Assembly: GCA_946615495.1 (NCBI GenBank)
Contig: CAMOHY010000150.1
Span: forward strand, 1-5,894
Length of the DNA: 5,894 nucleotides
Source of the DNA: an uncultured Clostridia bacterium
GTDB lineage: Bacteria > Bacillota > Clostridia > Christensenellales > Aristaeellaceae
Direction: 5' to 3'
In this document: in pieces, positions 1-5,754 of the stretch
Numbering within the stretch: position 1 is the first letter of the stretch
Layout: every line of letters starts with the position of its first letter
Position numbers and translations under genes: made by a program
The notes under the pieces: generated by a model
Databases searched by the model: none
What the model saw: only the letters and a program-made list of their open reading frames with translations
Told to the model about the DNA's origin: nothing

Positions 1-1
1 A

Positions 2-139
2 AAAAAATGCGCCGGCAAACGCGTTAATGTATCGGTAGATACGGGCAGCTTTTTCCAGGCGGGAGAAGCCCGCCCCGTGGAAGCACGGGGATACGGCATC
101 CGTATCACTTATGAAAAATCGGAGGAGGACGAAAAATGA
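2..139 (+). CDS. 3' end of an unrecognised protein gene (left-truncated)
   Basis: A reading frame enters from the left edge and stays open for 45 codons to a TGA at 137-139. The visible C-terminus contains GSFFQAGEARPVEARGYGI and ends in the charged tail YEKSEEDEK. I do not recognise the family. Three things support real coding: the TGA overlaps the ATG of the next gene in an ATGA junction typical of translationally coupled genes; the next gene's GGAGGAGG ribosome binding site is embedded in the final Glu-Glu-Asp codons; and the residue composition is protein-like, with a hydrophilic end. There is no ATG in the visible part, so the start lies outside the window. A stretch of 45 stop-free codons is not by itself strong proof. 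The alternative is that this is an untranslated leader for the flavodoxin gene. Two GC-rich stem-loops fall inside it. Confidence 0.5.
   Translation, partial: KKCAGKRVNVSVDTGSFFQAGEARPVEARGYGIRITYEKSEEDEK
58..90 (+). other. Two adjacent GC-rich stem-loops
   Basis: The first hairpin pairs GGCGGG (58-63) with CCCGCC (69-74) around the loop AGAAG. The second pairs CCCCGTG (73-79) with CACGGGG (84-90) around the loop GAAG. All pairs are perfect. The hairpins share bases 73-74, so they cannot both be fully formed. No U-run follows, so this is not a classical intrinsic terminator. The pair ends 45 nt before the flavodoxin ATG. It also encodes the short peptide repeat EAR-PV-EAR in the upstream frame, so the symmetry may simply reflect coding. 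Confidence 0.45.
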
Positions 140-624
140 GCAAAAGTTTAATCATCTATTTCAGCCGGGCTGATGAGAACTACAATGTCGGCTACATCGA
201 CAAGGGCAACACGGAAATCGTTGCTGAATTCGTGCAGGAGCTGACCGGCGCGGATATGTTCAAAGTAGAGCCAAAGGTTCCGTACTCGAAGGTTTATATG
301 ACCTGCATCGAGGAGGCGAAGAAGCGTGTGGGCAATGCTCCGATCAAGGAGAAGCTGACGGACATATCTGCATATGATACGGTTTTCATCATGAGCCCTA
401 TCTACTGGGGAACCTATGCGCCGGAGATGGAGACCGCGCTTGAGGGGCTTGACTTCCGCGGAAAAACCGTCCGCGTCATCAGCACCCACGAAGGGTCGGG
501 ACTGGCGGGCATGGTTTCCGATGTGAAGAAAATGTGCAAGGGCGCAAATGTGGATACAAAGGGTCTCGCCATCACGGGCTCCCAGGCGAAAAACTCAAAG
601 CAGAGGGTGGCTGACTGGCTGTAA
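136..624 (+). CDS. Flavodoxin-like FMN protein / probable NAD(P)H-dependent oxidoreductase
   Basis: This 162-residue protein has the single-domain flavodoxin layout of the group often annotated simply as flavodoxin in Clostridia. Strand beta-1 is SLIIYFSRA (4-12). It runs into an extended phosphate-binding loop ending in GNT (24-26), then a helix to about residue 37. The block DTVFIMSPIYWGTYAPEM (81-98) carries the conserved P-I-Y-W-G that lines the flavin, and THEGSGLAG (117-125) is the third flavin-side loop. The length is normal for the family and the C-terminus looks complete. It should bind FMN non-covalently in the cytoplasm and act in electron transfer or quinone/substrate reduction; the partner is unknown. 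The ATG is preceded by GGAGGAGG at 121-128 and overlaps the upstream TGA, so it is probably coupled to that gene and lacks its own promoter. It is separated from the sugar operon by a promoter region and is probably functionally unrelated to it. Confidence 0.88.
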   Translation: MSKSLIIYFSRADENYNVGYIDKGNTEIVAEFVQELTGADMFKVEPKVPYSKVYMTCIEEAKKRVGNAPIKEKLTDISAYDTVFIMSPIYWGTYAPEMETALEGLDFRGKTVRVISTHEGSGLAGMVSDVKKMCKGANVDTKGLAITGSQAKNSKQRVADWL

Positions 625-723
625 GAAAGACCCGGATACCTGTTTGTAAATGAGGAATTTGAAGCAGAAGATGATCCCTATGGAAATGGAATGCTGGTTT
701 ATAAGCGAGAAGCGTTGAAATAA
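625..723 (+). pseudogene. Possible C-terminal remnant of a lost gene
   Basis: Directly after the flavodoxin TAA and in the same frame, 32 sense codons run to a TAA at 721-723. They encode RPGYLFVNEEFEAEDDP followed by YGNGMLVYKREALK. This reads like the C-terminal strand and tail of a real protein: a hydrophobic strand YLFV, an acidic stretch, then another strand MLVY and a basic end. There is no start codon at its head and no ribosome binding site. The flavodoxin already ends where such proteins normally end, so this does not look like its natural tail. I infer a gene fragment left by a deletion. It might come from an acetyltransferase or a methyltransferase (PGYLFV resembles the PGG-containing strand of class I methyltransferases), but I cannot assign it. 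A run of 33 stop-free codons can occur by chance, so the case rests on composition only. Confidence 0.35.
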
Positions 724-738
724 ATAACATGCTTTCTT

Positions 739-766
739 TTGAAAATGCCTATTTTACCGTTATAAT
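739..766 (+). promoter_or_regulatory. Candidate upstream vegetative promoter (P1)
   Basis: TTGAAA (739-744) and a perfect TATAAT (761-766) are separated by 16 nt. Predicted start is near 773, giving a leader of about 110 nt before the repressor gene. The spacer is one base shorter than optimal and the -35 has one mismatch, so it should be weaker than the promoter 68 bp downstream. A half-operator-like TGCAAAC (minus strand, 771-777) overlaps the predicted start. Confidence 0.5.
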
Positions 767-805
767 GCCGGTTTGCACCCCCCTATTTTTATTTTCCTGC
801 ATCTA

Positions 806-834
806 TTGACAAACCCGGCGGCAACGATTATAAT
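806..834 (+). promoter_or_regulatory. Perfect consensus sigma-A/sigma-70 promoter (P2)
   Basis: TTGACA (806-811) and TATAAT (829-834) both match the consensus in every base and are separated by the optimal 17 nt. A T/A-rich stretch (784-795) lies just upstream and could act as an UP-like element. The predicted start falls around 840-842, at the beginning of the operator palindrome, leaving a leader of about 42 nt before the repressor ATG at 883. The promoter should be strong when the operator is free, and it probably drives the whole sugar operon. Confidence 0.87.
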
Positions 835-840
835 CAATTA

Positions 841-854
841 TGCAAACGGTTGCA
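841..854 (+). promoter_or_regulatory. LacI-family operator O1 at the P2 start point
   Basis: TGCAAACGGTTGCA is a 14-bp inverted repeat with a central CpG, as expected for LacI-family proteins whose hinge helices insert a leucine at the central step. Only the sixth pair (A opposite G) breaks the symmetry. It sits on the predicted transcription start of P2, so bound repressor should block initiation. The same core recurs without the mismatch inside the GH13 gene. The likely binder is the product of the next gene, by autoregulation. The site also fits the CcpA cre pattern TGNAANCGNNNNCA, so catabolite control is an alternative or additional reading. Confidence 0.8.
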
Positions 855-882
855 CGATGTATAAAGCGGAGGCGGATGAAGC

Positions 883-1875
883 ATGGCGGTGACAATCCAT
901 GATGTGGCCCTATTGGCGGGCGTCAATTCATCCACCGTTTCCCGTGTTATCAACGGCAAAGCCACCATCACGCCCGATACCAAGGAGCGGGTCTATGCCG
1001 CCATGCGGGAATTGGATTATCATCCCAATTCTCTGGCGCGCAGCCTGGCCAGCGGCCTCAGCGGCGCCATCGGCGTGGTGGTCAACGCCCGTGACGCCGA
1101 AGCGTTCAGCAACGTGTTTTTCAGCCGCAGCTTGTTCGCTATTGAACAGGCCGCCCAGGCCCGCGGGTATCAGGTGATTATTGCCAACGGCGCGCAAAGC
1201 CGGGGCGGCACCATTGAAAACCTGATGAAAGAGCATAAGGTGGATGGGCTGATTCTGCCCCCCACCACGGTGAAGCCCGCCCTGATGGAAACCATCGGCG
1301 ATTTTCCCTATGTGGTGCTGGGCACGCCGGACACATTGCGCAGCGAAACCTGCTGGGTGGATAACAACAACGAGCAAGGCGCCGAAATGGCCGTTCGCCA
1401 TTTGCAAAAGCAGGGATACCAGCGCATCGCTTACCTGGGCGGACATTTGAAGCGCGGCTTTACCAAGCGCCGCATCCGGGGATACCAGAACGCGAACGGA
1501 GGAACGGAAATCATTCTGACCACCGATGGCACCGCGGAAAACGCCTATATGCTGGCCGTCGGCGAGCTAAAAAAAGCGGAGCATCCCGACGCCTTTGTCT
1601 GCAATGACAATCTGGCGGCCTTTGGCCTGCTGAAAGCCTGCAGGGAATTGCGTTTGCCTGTGCCGCGGGAAATCGGCATCGTGGCCTTCGATAATTATCC
1701 CCTGGCTGAATACATGGACCCACCGCTGACCATTGTGGATATCGATACCGCCATGCTGGGCGAACAATCCGTTCAGCTTTTGTTCCGGCGCATTGAAAAC
1801 AAGGTGGGGAACCAGCAAATTATGCTGTCTGCAAACCTGGTTATCAGAGCTTCATCAGAGAGGAAGGCGAAATAA
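883..1875 (+). CDS. LacI/MalR-family transcriptional repressor of the sugar operon
   Basis: This 330-residue protein has normal LacI-family length and architecture. The N-terminal helix-turn-helix is TIHDVALLAGVNSSTVSRVI (4-23), and the hinge helix is NSLARSLASG (49-58), with L55 at the usual DNA-intercalating position. The periplasmic-binding-protein-like core starts at about residue 61. It carries CWVDNNNEQGAE (157-168), GYQRIAYLGG, the KRRIRGYQNA block, CNDNLAAFGLL (from 240) and VAFDNYPLAEYMDPPLTIVD (from 267). The segment after RGYQNA is several residues shorter than in typical relatives. The effector is probably a maltodextrin or its breakdown product, inferred from the neighbours only. 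GGAGG (868-872) lies 10 nt before the ATG. An earlier ATG at 876 is out of frame, is only 3 nt from that site and gives eight codons, so it is rejected. As first gene of the operon behind O1, it should repress its own promoter. Its TAA directly abuts the next ATG. Confidence 0.93.
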   Translation: MAVTIHDVALLAGVNSSTVSRVINGKATITPDTKERVYAAMRELDYHPNSLARSLASGLSGAIGVVVNARDAEAFSNVFFSRSLFAIEQAAQARGYQVIIANGAQSRGGTIENLMKEHKVDGLILPPTTVKPALMETIGDFPYVVLGTPDTLRSETCWVDNNNEQGAEMAVRHLQKQGYQRIAYLGGHLKRGFTKRRIRGYQNANGGTEIILTTDGTAENAYMLAVGELKKAEHPDAFVCNDNLAAFGLLKACRELRLPVPREIGIVAFDNYPLAEYMDPPLTIVDIDTAMLGEQSVQLLFRRIENKVGNQQIMLSANLVIRASSERKAK

Positions 1876-3540
1876 ATGAACACGTCCGCCGTGAGGCACC
1901 TTTCTTTTTTCCCATTCGTGCAAGCGCTTGCACGGCTGAAGGCCCGCTTCCTGCTGGAAGCGGCTGCCGGTGATTTGGCTTCCTGCGAATTGGTATGGTG
2001 GAAACGCAGCGCGCCTGAAGAAAAACACACTGTGCCCTTGCGTGTATCCCTCAGCAATCGCCGCAGGGACAAATGGGCGGCGGACGTGTCCTTTCACGAG
2101 GAAGCTCACTATATTAAGTACGGCTTCCGCCTGACCGACCGAGCGGGCGAAAGCGTTTGGTATAACGCCTACGGCTTTCATGAGAAAGAAACGCCCGAAG
2201 GCAGCTTTGAAATATTGCAAATCAACGAAACCGACGTGCTGCGCGTGCCCGCCTGGAGCCAGGGCTGCATTTACTATCAGATTTTCCCGGAGCGCTTCGC
2301 AAAGTCCGGAAAGGCCAGCGGCCCCTTTGATGCCTGGGACGCCGCGCCGACCCGTGAAAACTTTCTGGGCGGCAATTTGCGGGGCATCATCGAGCGCTTA
2401 CCCTATCTGAACGATCTGGGCATCGAATGTATGTATCTGAACCCCATCTTTTTAGGCGATTTCAACCACAAATACGCTACCACGGACTATTTCAAAATCG
2501 ACCCCATGTTCGGCACGGAGCCCGATCTGATGGAGCTGGTTGAAAAGGCGCATCGTCTGGGCATCCGCGTAATATTGGACGGCGTGTTCAACCATGTGGG
2601 CATCCATTTTGCGCCCTTCATGGATTTCATGGAAAAGGGCGAAAGGAGCGCGTATCGGGATTGGTTCTATCCCAAGCAATACCCCATCCGCATCGATCCT
2701 GCCTGTTATGAGTGCGTGGGCGATTATCCCTACATGCCACGGCTCAACGGCGCAAATGCAGAAGTAAGAAGCTATGTCCAGAAGGTATTGCTGTACTGGC
2801 TGGAGCACGCCCACATCGACGGCTGGCGCTTTGATGTGGCGGACGAGCTGGACCGCCACGCGGTCACCATCTGGCGGGAAACTGTAAAGCAAGCCTATCC
2901 CGACGCGCTGATGCTGGCCGAAACCTGGGGCGACGCTTCCCGAATGCTTGGGCCGGACGGCTTTGACAGCGCCATGAACTACCTGTTCCGGGATGCAGTG
3001 ATCGACTTCTTTGCGCTTGGCGCGATCACCGCCGGGCAGTTCCAAGACCGGTTGGACAGCATGCTGATGCGCTACCCGGAAGAAATCAATCTGTCCATGT
3101 ACAATCTGCTGGGCAGCCACGATACCGCCCGCTTCCTTACCAAAGCCAAGGGCGAGGCCTGGCGGCTGCGGCTTGCCATGGCGTTCCAGATGCTGTTTCC
3201 CGGCGCGCCTGCTATCTACTACGGGGATGAATTGGGCATGACCGGAGAAAACGATCCCGGCTGCCGGGGCGGCATGGCCTGGGACGCGCCTGACGAAGCA
3301 TTGCATGGATGGCAAAAGGACCTGATTGCTCTGCGGAAAAAGCATAAATGCCTTCAAAGCGGCGCGTACTGCGTGCTGGCCGCGGAAGATAACCTGTTTG
3401 CTTTTCAGCGGACAAATGAAAAGGATTGCGTGATTGCCGTTTTCAATACCGGCGATACGCCCAAGCAATTGGACTTGACGGAAGCGGAGGAACCTGTGCA
3501 CATTCCGCCGCGCTCCGTAAAGATCATAGAAAGACCATAA
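1876..3540 (+). CDS. GH13 neopullulanase/cyclomaltodextrinase-type alpha-glucan hydrolase
   Basis: This 554-residue alpha-amylase-family enzyme probably hydrolyses imported maltodextrins, cyclodextrins or pullulan fragments in the cytoplasm, as no convincing signal peptide is visible. An N-terminal beta domain of CBM34 type (about 20-115) precedes the barrel, which opens with GCIYYQIFPERF (130-141). The GH13 regions are all intact: region I DGVFNHVG (235-242), region V MPRLN (287-291; MPKLN is typical of the neopullulanase subfamily), region II GWRFDVADE with nucleophile D320, region III AETW with acid/base E349, and region IV LLGSHDT with D416. A small C-terminal beta domain follows from about residue 495. 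AGGAAGG (1861-1867) lies 8 nt before the ATG, and the start abuts the repressor stop, so the two are probably coupled. The first 20 or so residues are unlike the usual family N-terminus and their DNA holds a perfect operator palindrome. Exact substrate preference cannot be read from sequence. Confidence 0.93.
   Translation: MNTSAVRHLSFFPFVQALARLKARFLLEAAAGDLASCELVWWKRSAPEEKHTVPLRVSLSNRRRDKWAADVSFHEEAHYIKYGFRLTDRAGESVWYNAYGFHEKETPEGSFEILQINETDVLRVPAWSQGCIYYQIFPERFAKSGKASGPFDAWDAAPTRENFLGGNLRGIIERLPYLNDLGIECMYLNPIFLGDFNHKYATTDYFKIDPMFGTEPDLMELVEKAHRLGIRVILDGVFNHVGIHFAPFMDFMEKGERSAYRDWFYPKQYPIRIDPACYECVGDYPYMPRLNGANAEVRSYVQKVLLYWLEHAHIDGWRFDVADELDRHAVTIWRETVKQAYPDALMLAETWGDASRMLGPDGFDSAMNYLFRDAVIDFFALGAITAGQFQDRLDSMLMRYPEEINLSMYNLLGSHDTARFLTKAKGEAWRLRLAMAFQMLFPGAPAIYYGDELGMTGENDPGCRGGMAWDAPDEALHGWQKDLIALRKKHKCLQSGAYCVLAAEDNLFAFQRTNEKDCVIAVFNTGDTPKQLDLTEAEEPVHIPPRSVKIIERP
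1917..1934 (+). promoter_or_regulatory. Intragenic perfect LacI-family operator O2
   Basis: CGTGCAAGCGCTTGCACG is an uninterrupted 18-bp palindrome located 41 nt into the GH13 gene, over codons F14 to R20. Its core TGCAAGCGCTTGCA (1919-1932) shares the pattern TGCAAnCGnTTGCA with O1; the centres are 1,078 bp apart. It should be the stronger site because it lacks O1's mismatch. I find no good promoter immediately upstream, so it may act by DNA looping to O1 or as a block to elongating polymerase. It also matches the CcpA cre pattern, for which sites inside coding regions are known, so CcpA is the main alternative binder. Confidence 0.75.
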
Positions 3541-3552
3541 GGAGGAAACACC

Positions 3553-4794
3553 ATGCGTACCTTTACAAAAATCCTGGCTATCATGCTTGCCTGCATGATG
3601 CTGGCGGCAGTCTGCCCGGCCTTGGCCGAAGAGACTGTAACCATCAACTTCTGGCATCATTACAGCGCCCAGTCCGCCGAAAATGAAACCCTGATGAACG
3701 TGCTGATTCCCGCCTTTGAAGCGGAAAACCCCGGCATCAAGGTGAACGCCGTATCCCACGAATGGGCCGAGCTTCACGACAAGGTGCTGGTCAGCGCCAA
3801 TTCCCAGGCCCTGCCGGACGTGGCCCGCTGTGATATTGCCTGGCTGCCCGAATTCCAGAAGATGGGCATTCTGGTGGCGCTGGATGAAGAAATGGCCGAT
3901 TTCGCCGATGTCAGCGGCCAATTGCTTCCCAGCGCTATGTCCACTGCCGTGATCGGCGGCCATTACTATGCCCTGGCCCTGAACACCAACAGCAAAATCG
4001 TGTTCTACAATACCGCCATGCTGGAAGCGGCGGGCGTGGAAGTGCCCGCCACCATGGACGAATGGGTGGAAGCCGTGAAGCAGCTTTCCGGCGAAAACTT
4101 GAACGGCCAGCAGGTGTGGGGCTGGAACGAGCCCGCGCTGGCCGGCTGGAACATTTGCCCCTTCATTTGGAGCTTTGGCGGCAGCCTGACCAATGAGGAG
4201 CAGACCGCGGCCTCCGGGTTCATCAATAGCCCCGCCACCGTGAAAGCCGTTGAAACCTTTGCAGAGCTGGTAAAAGCTGGCGCCATCACCGGCTTCAACG
4301 CCGGCGATATCCCCATGACCGACGGCTTCGGCACCGGCCGTTACGCCATGATGCTGGAAGGCCCCTGGAAGTCCGCCGAGCTGGCCGGCGCTTACCCCGA
4401 TGTGGCCTATGGCACCGCGCCCATCCCCGCCGGTGAAGGCGGCAGCGTTTCCGTGCTGGGCGGCGAAGACATTGCCATGTTCAACACCGCCAACAAGGAA
4501 GCGGCCTGGAAATTCATGCAGTTTATGACCAGCGAATACGCCGAAACCGAAATGGCCAAGTGCGGCCAGATTCCCGTGAACAAGGCCGCGCTGGAAAGCG
4601 ACACGGTGAAGGCCGCCGACTACGCCCCCTTCATTGAGGCGATCCAGACCGCGAAGGCCCGTCCCACGGTAGCCGCTTGGAGCGAAATGGACAACGATTT
4701 GCAGGTGGCTATGAACGCCGTCGTCACCGGCGAAAAGACCGCCCAGGAAGCCATGGATGAATTGGCCGCATCCTGGGATGCACTGCTCAAGTAA
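3553..4794 (+). CDS. MalE-like sugar ABC transporter substrate-binding protein
   Basis: This 413-residue protein is a family 1 extracellular solute-binding protein that should deliver oligosaccharides to the permeases encoded next. A Sec signal peptide is clear: basic MRTFTK, a hydrophobic core (7-20) and a type I cleavage site ALA-EE after residue 25. The mature part begins with TINFWHHYSAQ, followed by the LIPAFEAENPGIKV block (51-64). It then shows LPDVARCDIAWLPEF (87-101), a hinge strand YALALNTNSKIVFYN (139-153), TMDEWVEAVKQL, and GRYAMMLEGPWKSAEL (262-277), all usual for CUT1 binding proteins. Tryptophans such as W34, W97, W206 and W272 could stack on sugar rings. Neither C14 nor C21 sits in a good lipobox, so it appears secreted without a lipid anchor. 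GGAGG (3541-3545) starts right after the GH13 stop, 7 nt from the ATG. Maltodextrin specificity is inferred from the neighbouring enzyme. Confidence 0.93.
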   Translation: MRTFTKILAIMLACMMLAAVCPALAEETVTINFWHHYSAQSAENETLMNVLIPAFEAENPGIKVNAVSHEWAELHDKVLVSANSQALPDVARCDIAWLPEFQKMGILVALDEEMADFADVSGQLLPSAMSTAVIGGHYYALALNTNSKIVFYNTAMLEAAGVEVPATMDEWVEAVKQLSGENLNGQQVWGWNEPALAGWNICPFIWSFGGSLTNEEQTAASGFINSPATVKAVETFAELVKAGAITGFNAGDIPMTDGFGTGRYAMMLEGPWKSAELAGAYPDVAYGTAPIPAGEGGSVSVLGGEDIAMFNTANKEAAWKFMQFMTSEYAETEMAKCGQIPVNKAALESDTVKAADYAPFIEAIQTAKARPTVAAWSEMDNDLQVAMNAVVTGEKTAQEAMDELAASWDALLK

Positions 4795-4801
4795 ATGGAA
4801 A

Positions 4802-4838
4802 AGGCGGTGGGGACAGGAGCAAATCCTGTCCCCCGCCT
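4802..4838 (+). other. Long stem-loop between binding-protein and permease genes
   Basis: Bases 4802-4818 pair with 4824-4838 around the five-base loop GCAAA. The stem has about 15 pairs. ACAGGA/TCCTGT closes the loop, a GGGG/CCCC block comes next, a short bulge at T4808 with one neighbouring G follows, and AGGC/GCCT forms the base. It begins 7 nt after the binding-protein stop. No U-run follows, so it is not a standard intrinsic terminator. It resembles in position the malE-malF intercistronic hairpins of enterobacteria, which protect upstream mRNA and lower permease expression. The C-run 4830-4834 could alternatively pair with GGGGG at 4841-4845, masking the permease ribosome binding site. 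Confidence 0.75.
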
Positions 4839-4856
4839 ATGGGGGAGCGAAGATAT

Positions 4857-5741
4857 ATGATAACAAAATCTCGTATCAATCGGGCGCAGATTATGGGACT
4901 GCTGCTGCCGGGACTCATCATTTTCGGCATGTTCACAGCGTATCCAATCATTCGCCTGTTTTGGATGAGCCTGTGCGATATGAGCTTTTCCTCCATGCTC
5001 ATTCAGCCCTTCGCAGGGATTATGAACTATCGGGAGGTATTCAGCGATTCCACCTTCTGGACGGTTTTTGTCAACAGTATCGTCTACACCCTCATCACCG
5101 TACCCGGACAGATGGTGCTGGGCCTGTTCATCGCCATTCTGCTGAACGGCATCAAGCGGTTCAGCGTCACCTTCCGCGTAATCAACTATTTGCCCGTAGT
5201 CACCTCCTGGGTGATCGCTTCTCTGGTTTTCCGCTATATTTTCAATACGGAAGGCTTGCTCAATTATTTTCTATGGAAAATCCTGGGCGTTACATCCAGC
5301 AATATCCGCTGGCTGGATACCCGCTGGAGCGGGCTGTCCGTGGCCATGATCCTGGGTATCTGGAAGGGCATCGGCTGGAACATGGTGATTTTTCTGGCCG
5401 CTTTGCAGCAGGTGCCCCAGGATTTATATGAAGCCGCTGAAATAGACGGCTGCGGCGCATGGAAAAAATTTGTGAATGTGACCCTGCCCGCCATTCGGGG
5501 AACCATTCTGTTCGCCCTGATTGAGCTCACCATCGGCGGCTTCAATGTATTTACTTCCATCAAGATGATTACCGGCGGCAAGCCCGCCCATCAAACCGAT
5601 ACGCTGCTGACCTGGATGTACTACAAAGCCTTCAGCACCGGCAAATTCGGCTATGCGGCGGCGCTCAGCTTTGTGATGGCCCTGTCTTTAGGGCTTCTGG
5701 CCATCGTGCAGTTCCGCATGATGCGGAACAAGGATGCGTAA
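4857..5741 (+). CDS. MalF-like sugar ABC transporter permease
   Basis: This is an integral membrane subunit of a CUT1 importer, 294 residues from the chosen start. About six membrane segments are visible, near 13-37, 69-97, 104-127, 158-183, 216-236 and 264-287. The cytoplasmic EAA loop that docks the ATPase is intact: YEAAEIDGCGAWKKFVNVTLP (191-211), with E192-A-A, the D-G pair at 197-198 and L210-P211. An ATG at 4839 would add six residues, MGERRY. I prefer 4857 because GGGGGAG (4841-4847) lies 9 nt before it, whereas the 4839 ATG has no ribosome binding site and its first base directly abuts the stem of the hairpin. It should pair with the second permease encoded 13 nt downstream. Substrate is inferred from context only. 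Confidence 0.9.
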   Translation: MITKSRINRAQIMGLLLPGLIIFGMFTAYPIIRLFWMSLCDMSFSSMLIQPFAGIMNYREVFSDSTFWTVFVNSIVYTLITVPGQMVLGLFIAILLNGIKRFSVTFRVINYLPVVTSWVIASLVFRYIFNTEGLLNYFLWKILGVTSSNIRWLDTRWSGLSVAMILGIWKGIGWNMVIFLAALQQVPQDLYEAAEIDGCGAWKKFVNVTLPAIRGTILFALIELTIGGFNVFTSIKMITGGKPAHQTDTLLTWMYYKAFSTGKFGYAAALSFVMALSLGLLAIVQFRMMRNKDA

Positions 5742-5754
5742 GGAGGACAGCAAA

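Noticed and set aside
756..795. Possible terminator after the flavodoxin unit (ACCG/CGGT hairpin near a T-rich stretch)
   Set aside because: The stem is only 4 bp with a 9-nt loop and the T-rich stretch begins about 11 nt later; it is better explained as a promoter -10 region and an UP-like element.
876..902. Eight-codon upstream frame starting at ATG 876 (MKHGGDNP)
   Set aside because: Its ATG is only 3 nt from the ribosome binding site GGAGG, so it is unlikely to be used; the overlap with the repressor start looks incidental.
928..1446. Antisense open frame of 172 codons opposite the repressor gene
   Set aside because: It is the mirror of an intact LacI-family gene with all family motifs, and its own translation shows no recognisable domain.
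1793..1826. Possible internal promoter before the GH13 gene (TTGAAA 1793-1798 with TATGCT 1821-1826)
   Set aside because: The spacing is 22 nt, too long for a sigma-A promoter, and no better -35/-10 pair is seen before 1876.
2452..3963. Long antisense open frame of 503 codons across the GH13 and binding-protein genes
   Set aside because: It spans the junction of two well-supported sense genes, has a low-complexity composition rich in H, Q and G, and is the usual by-product of G/C-rich third positions on the opposite strand.
4757..5431. A 224-codon sense frame overlapping the permease gene
   Set aside because: It lies out of frame over a clear membrane protein with an EAA motif, and its translation is rich in H, R and Q without any domain signal.
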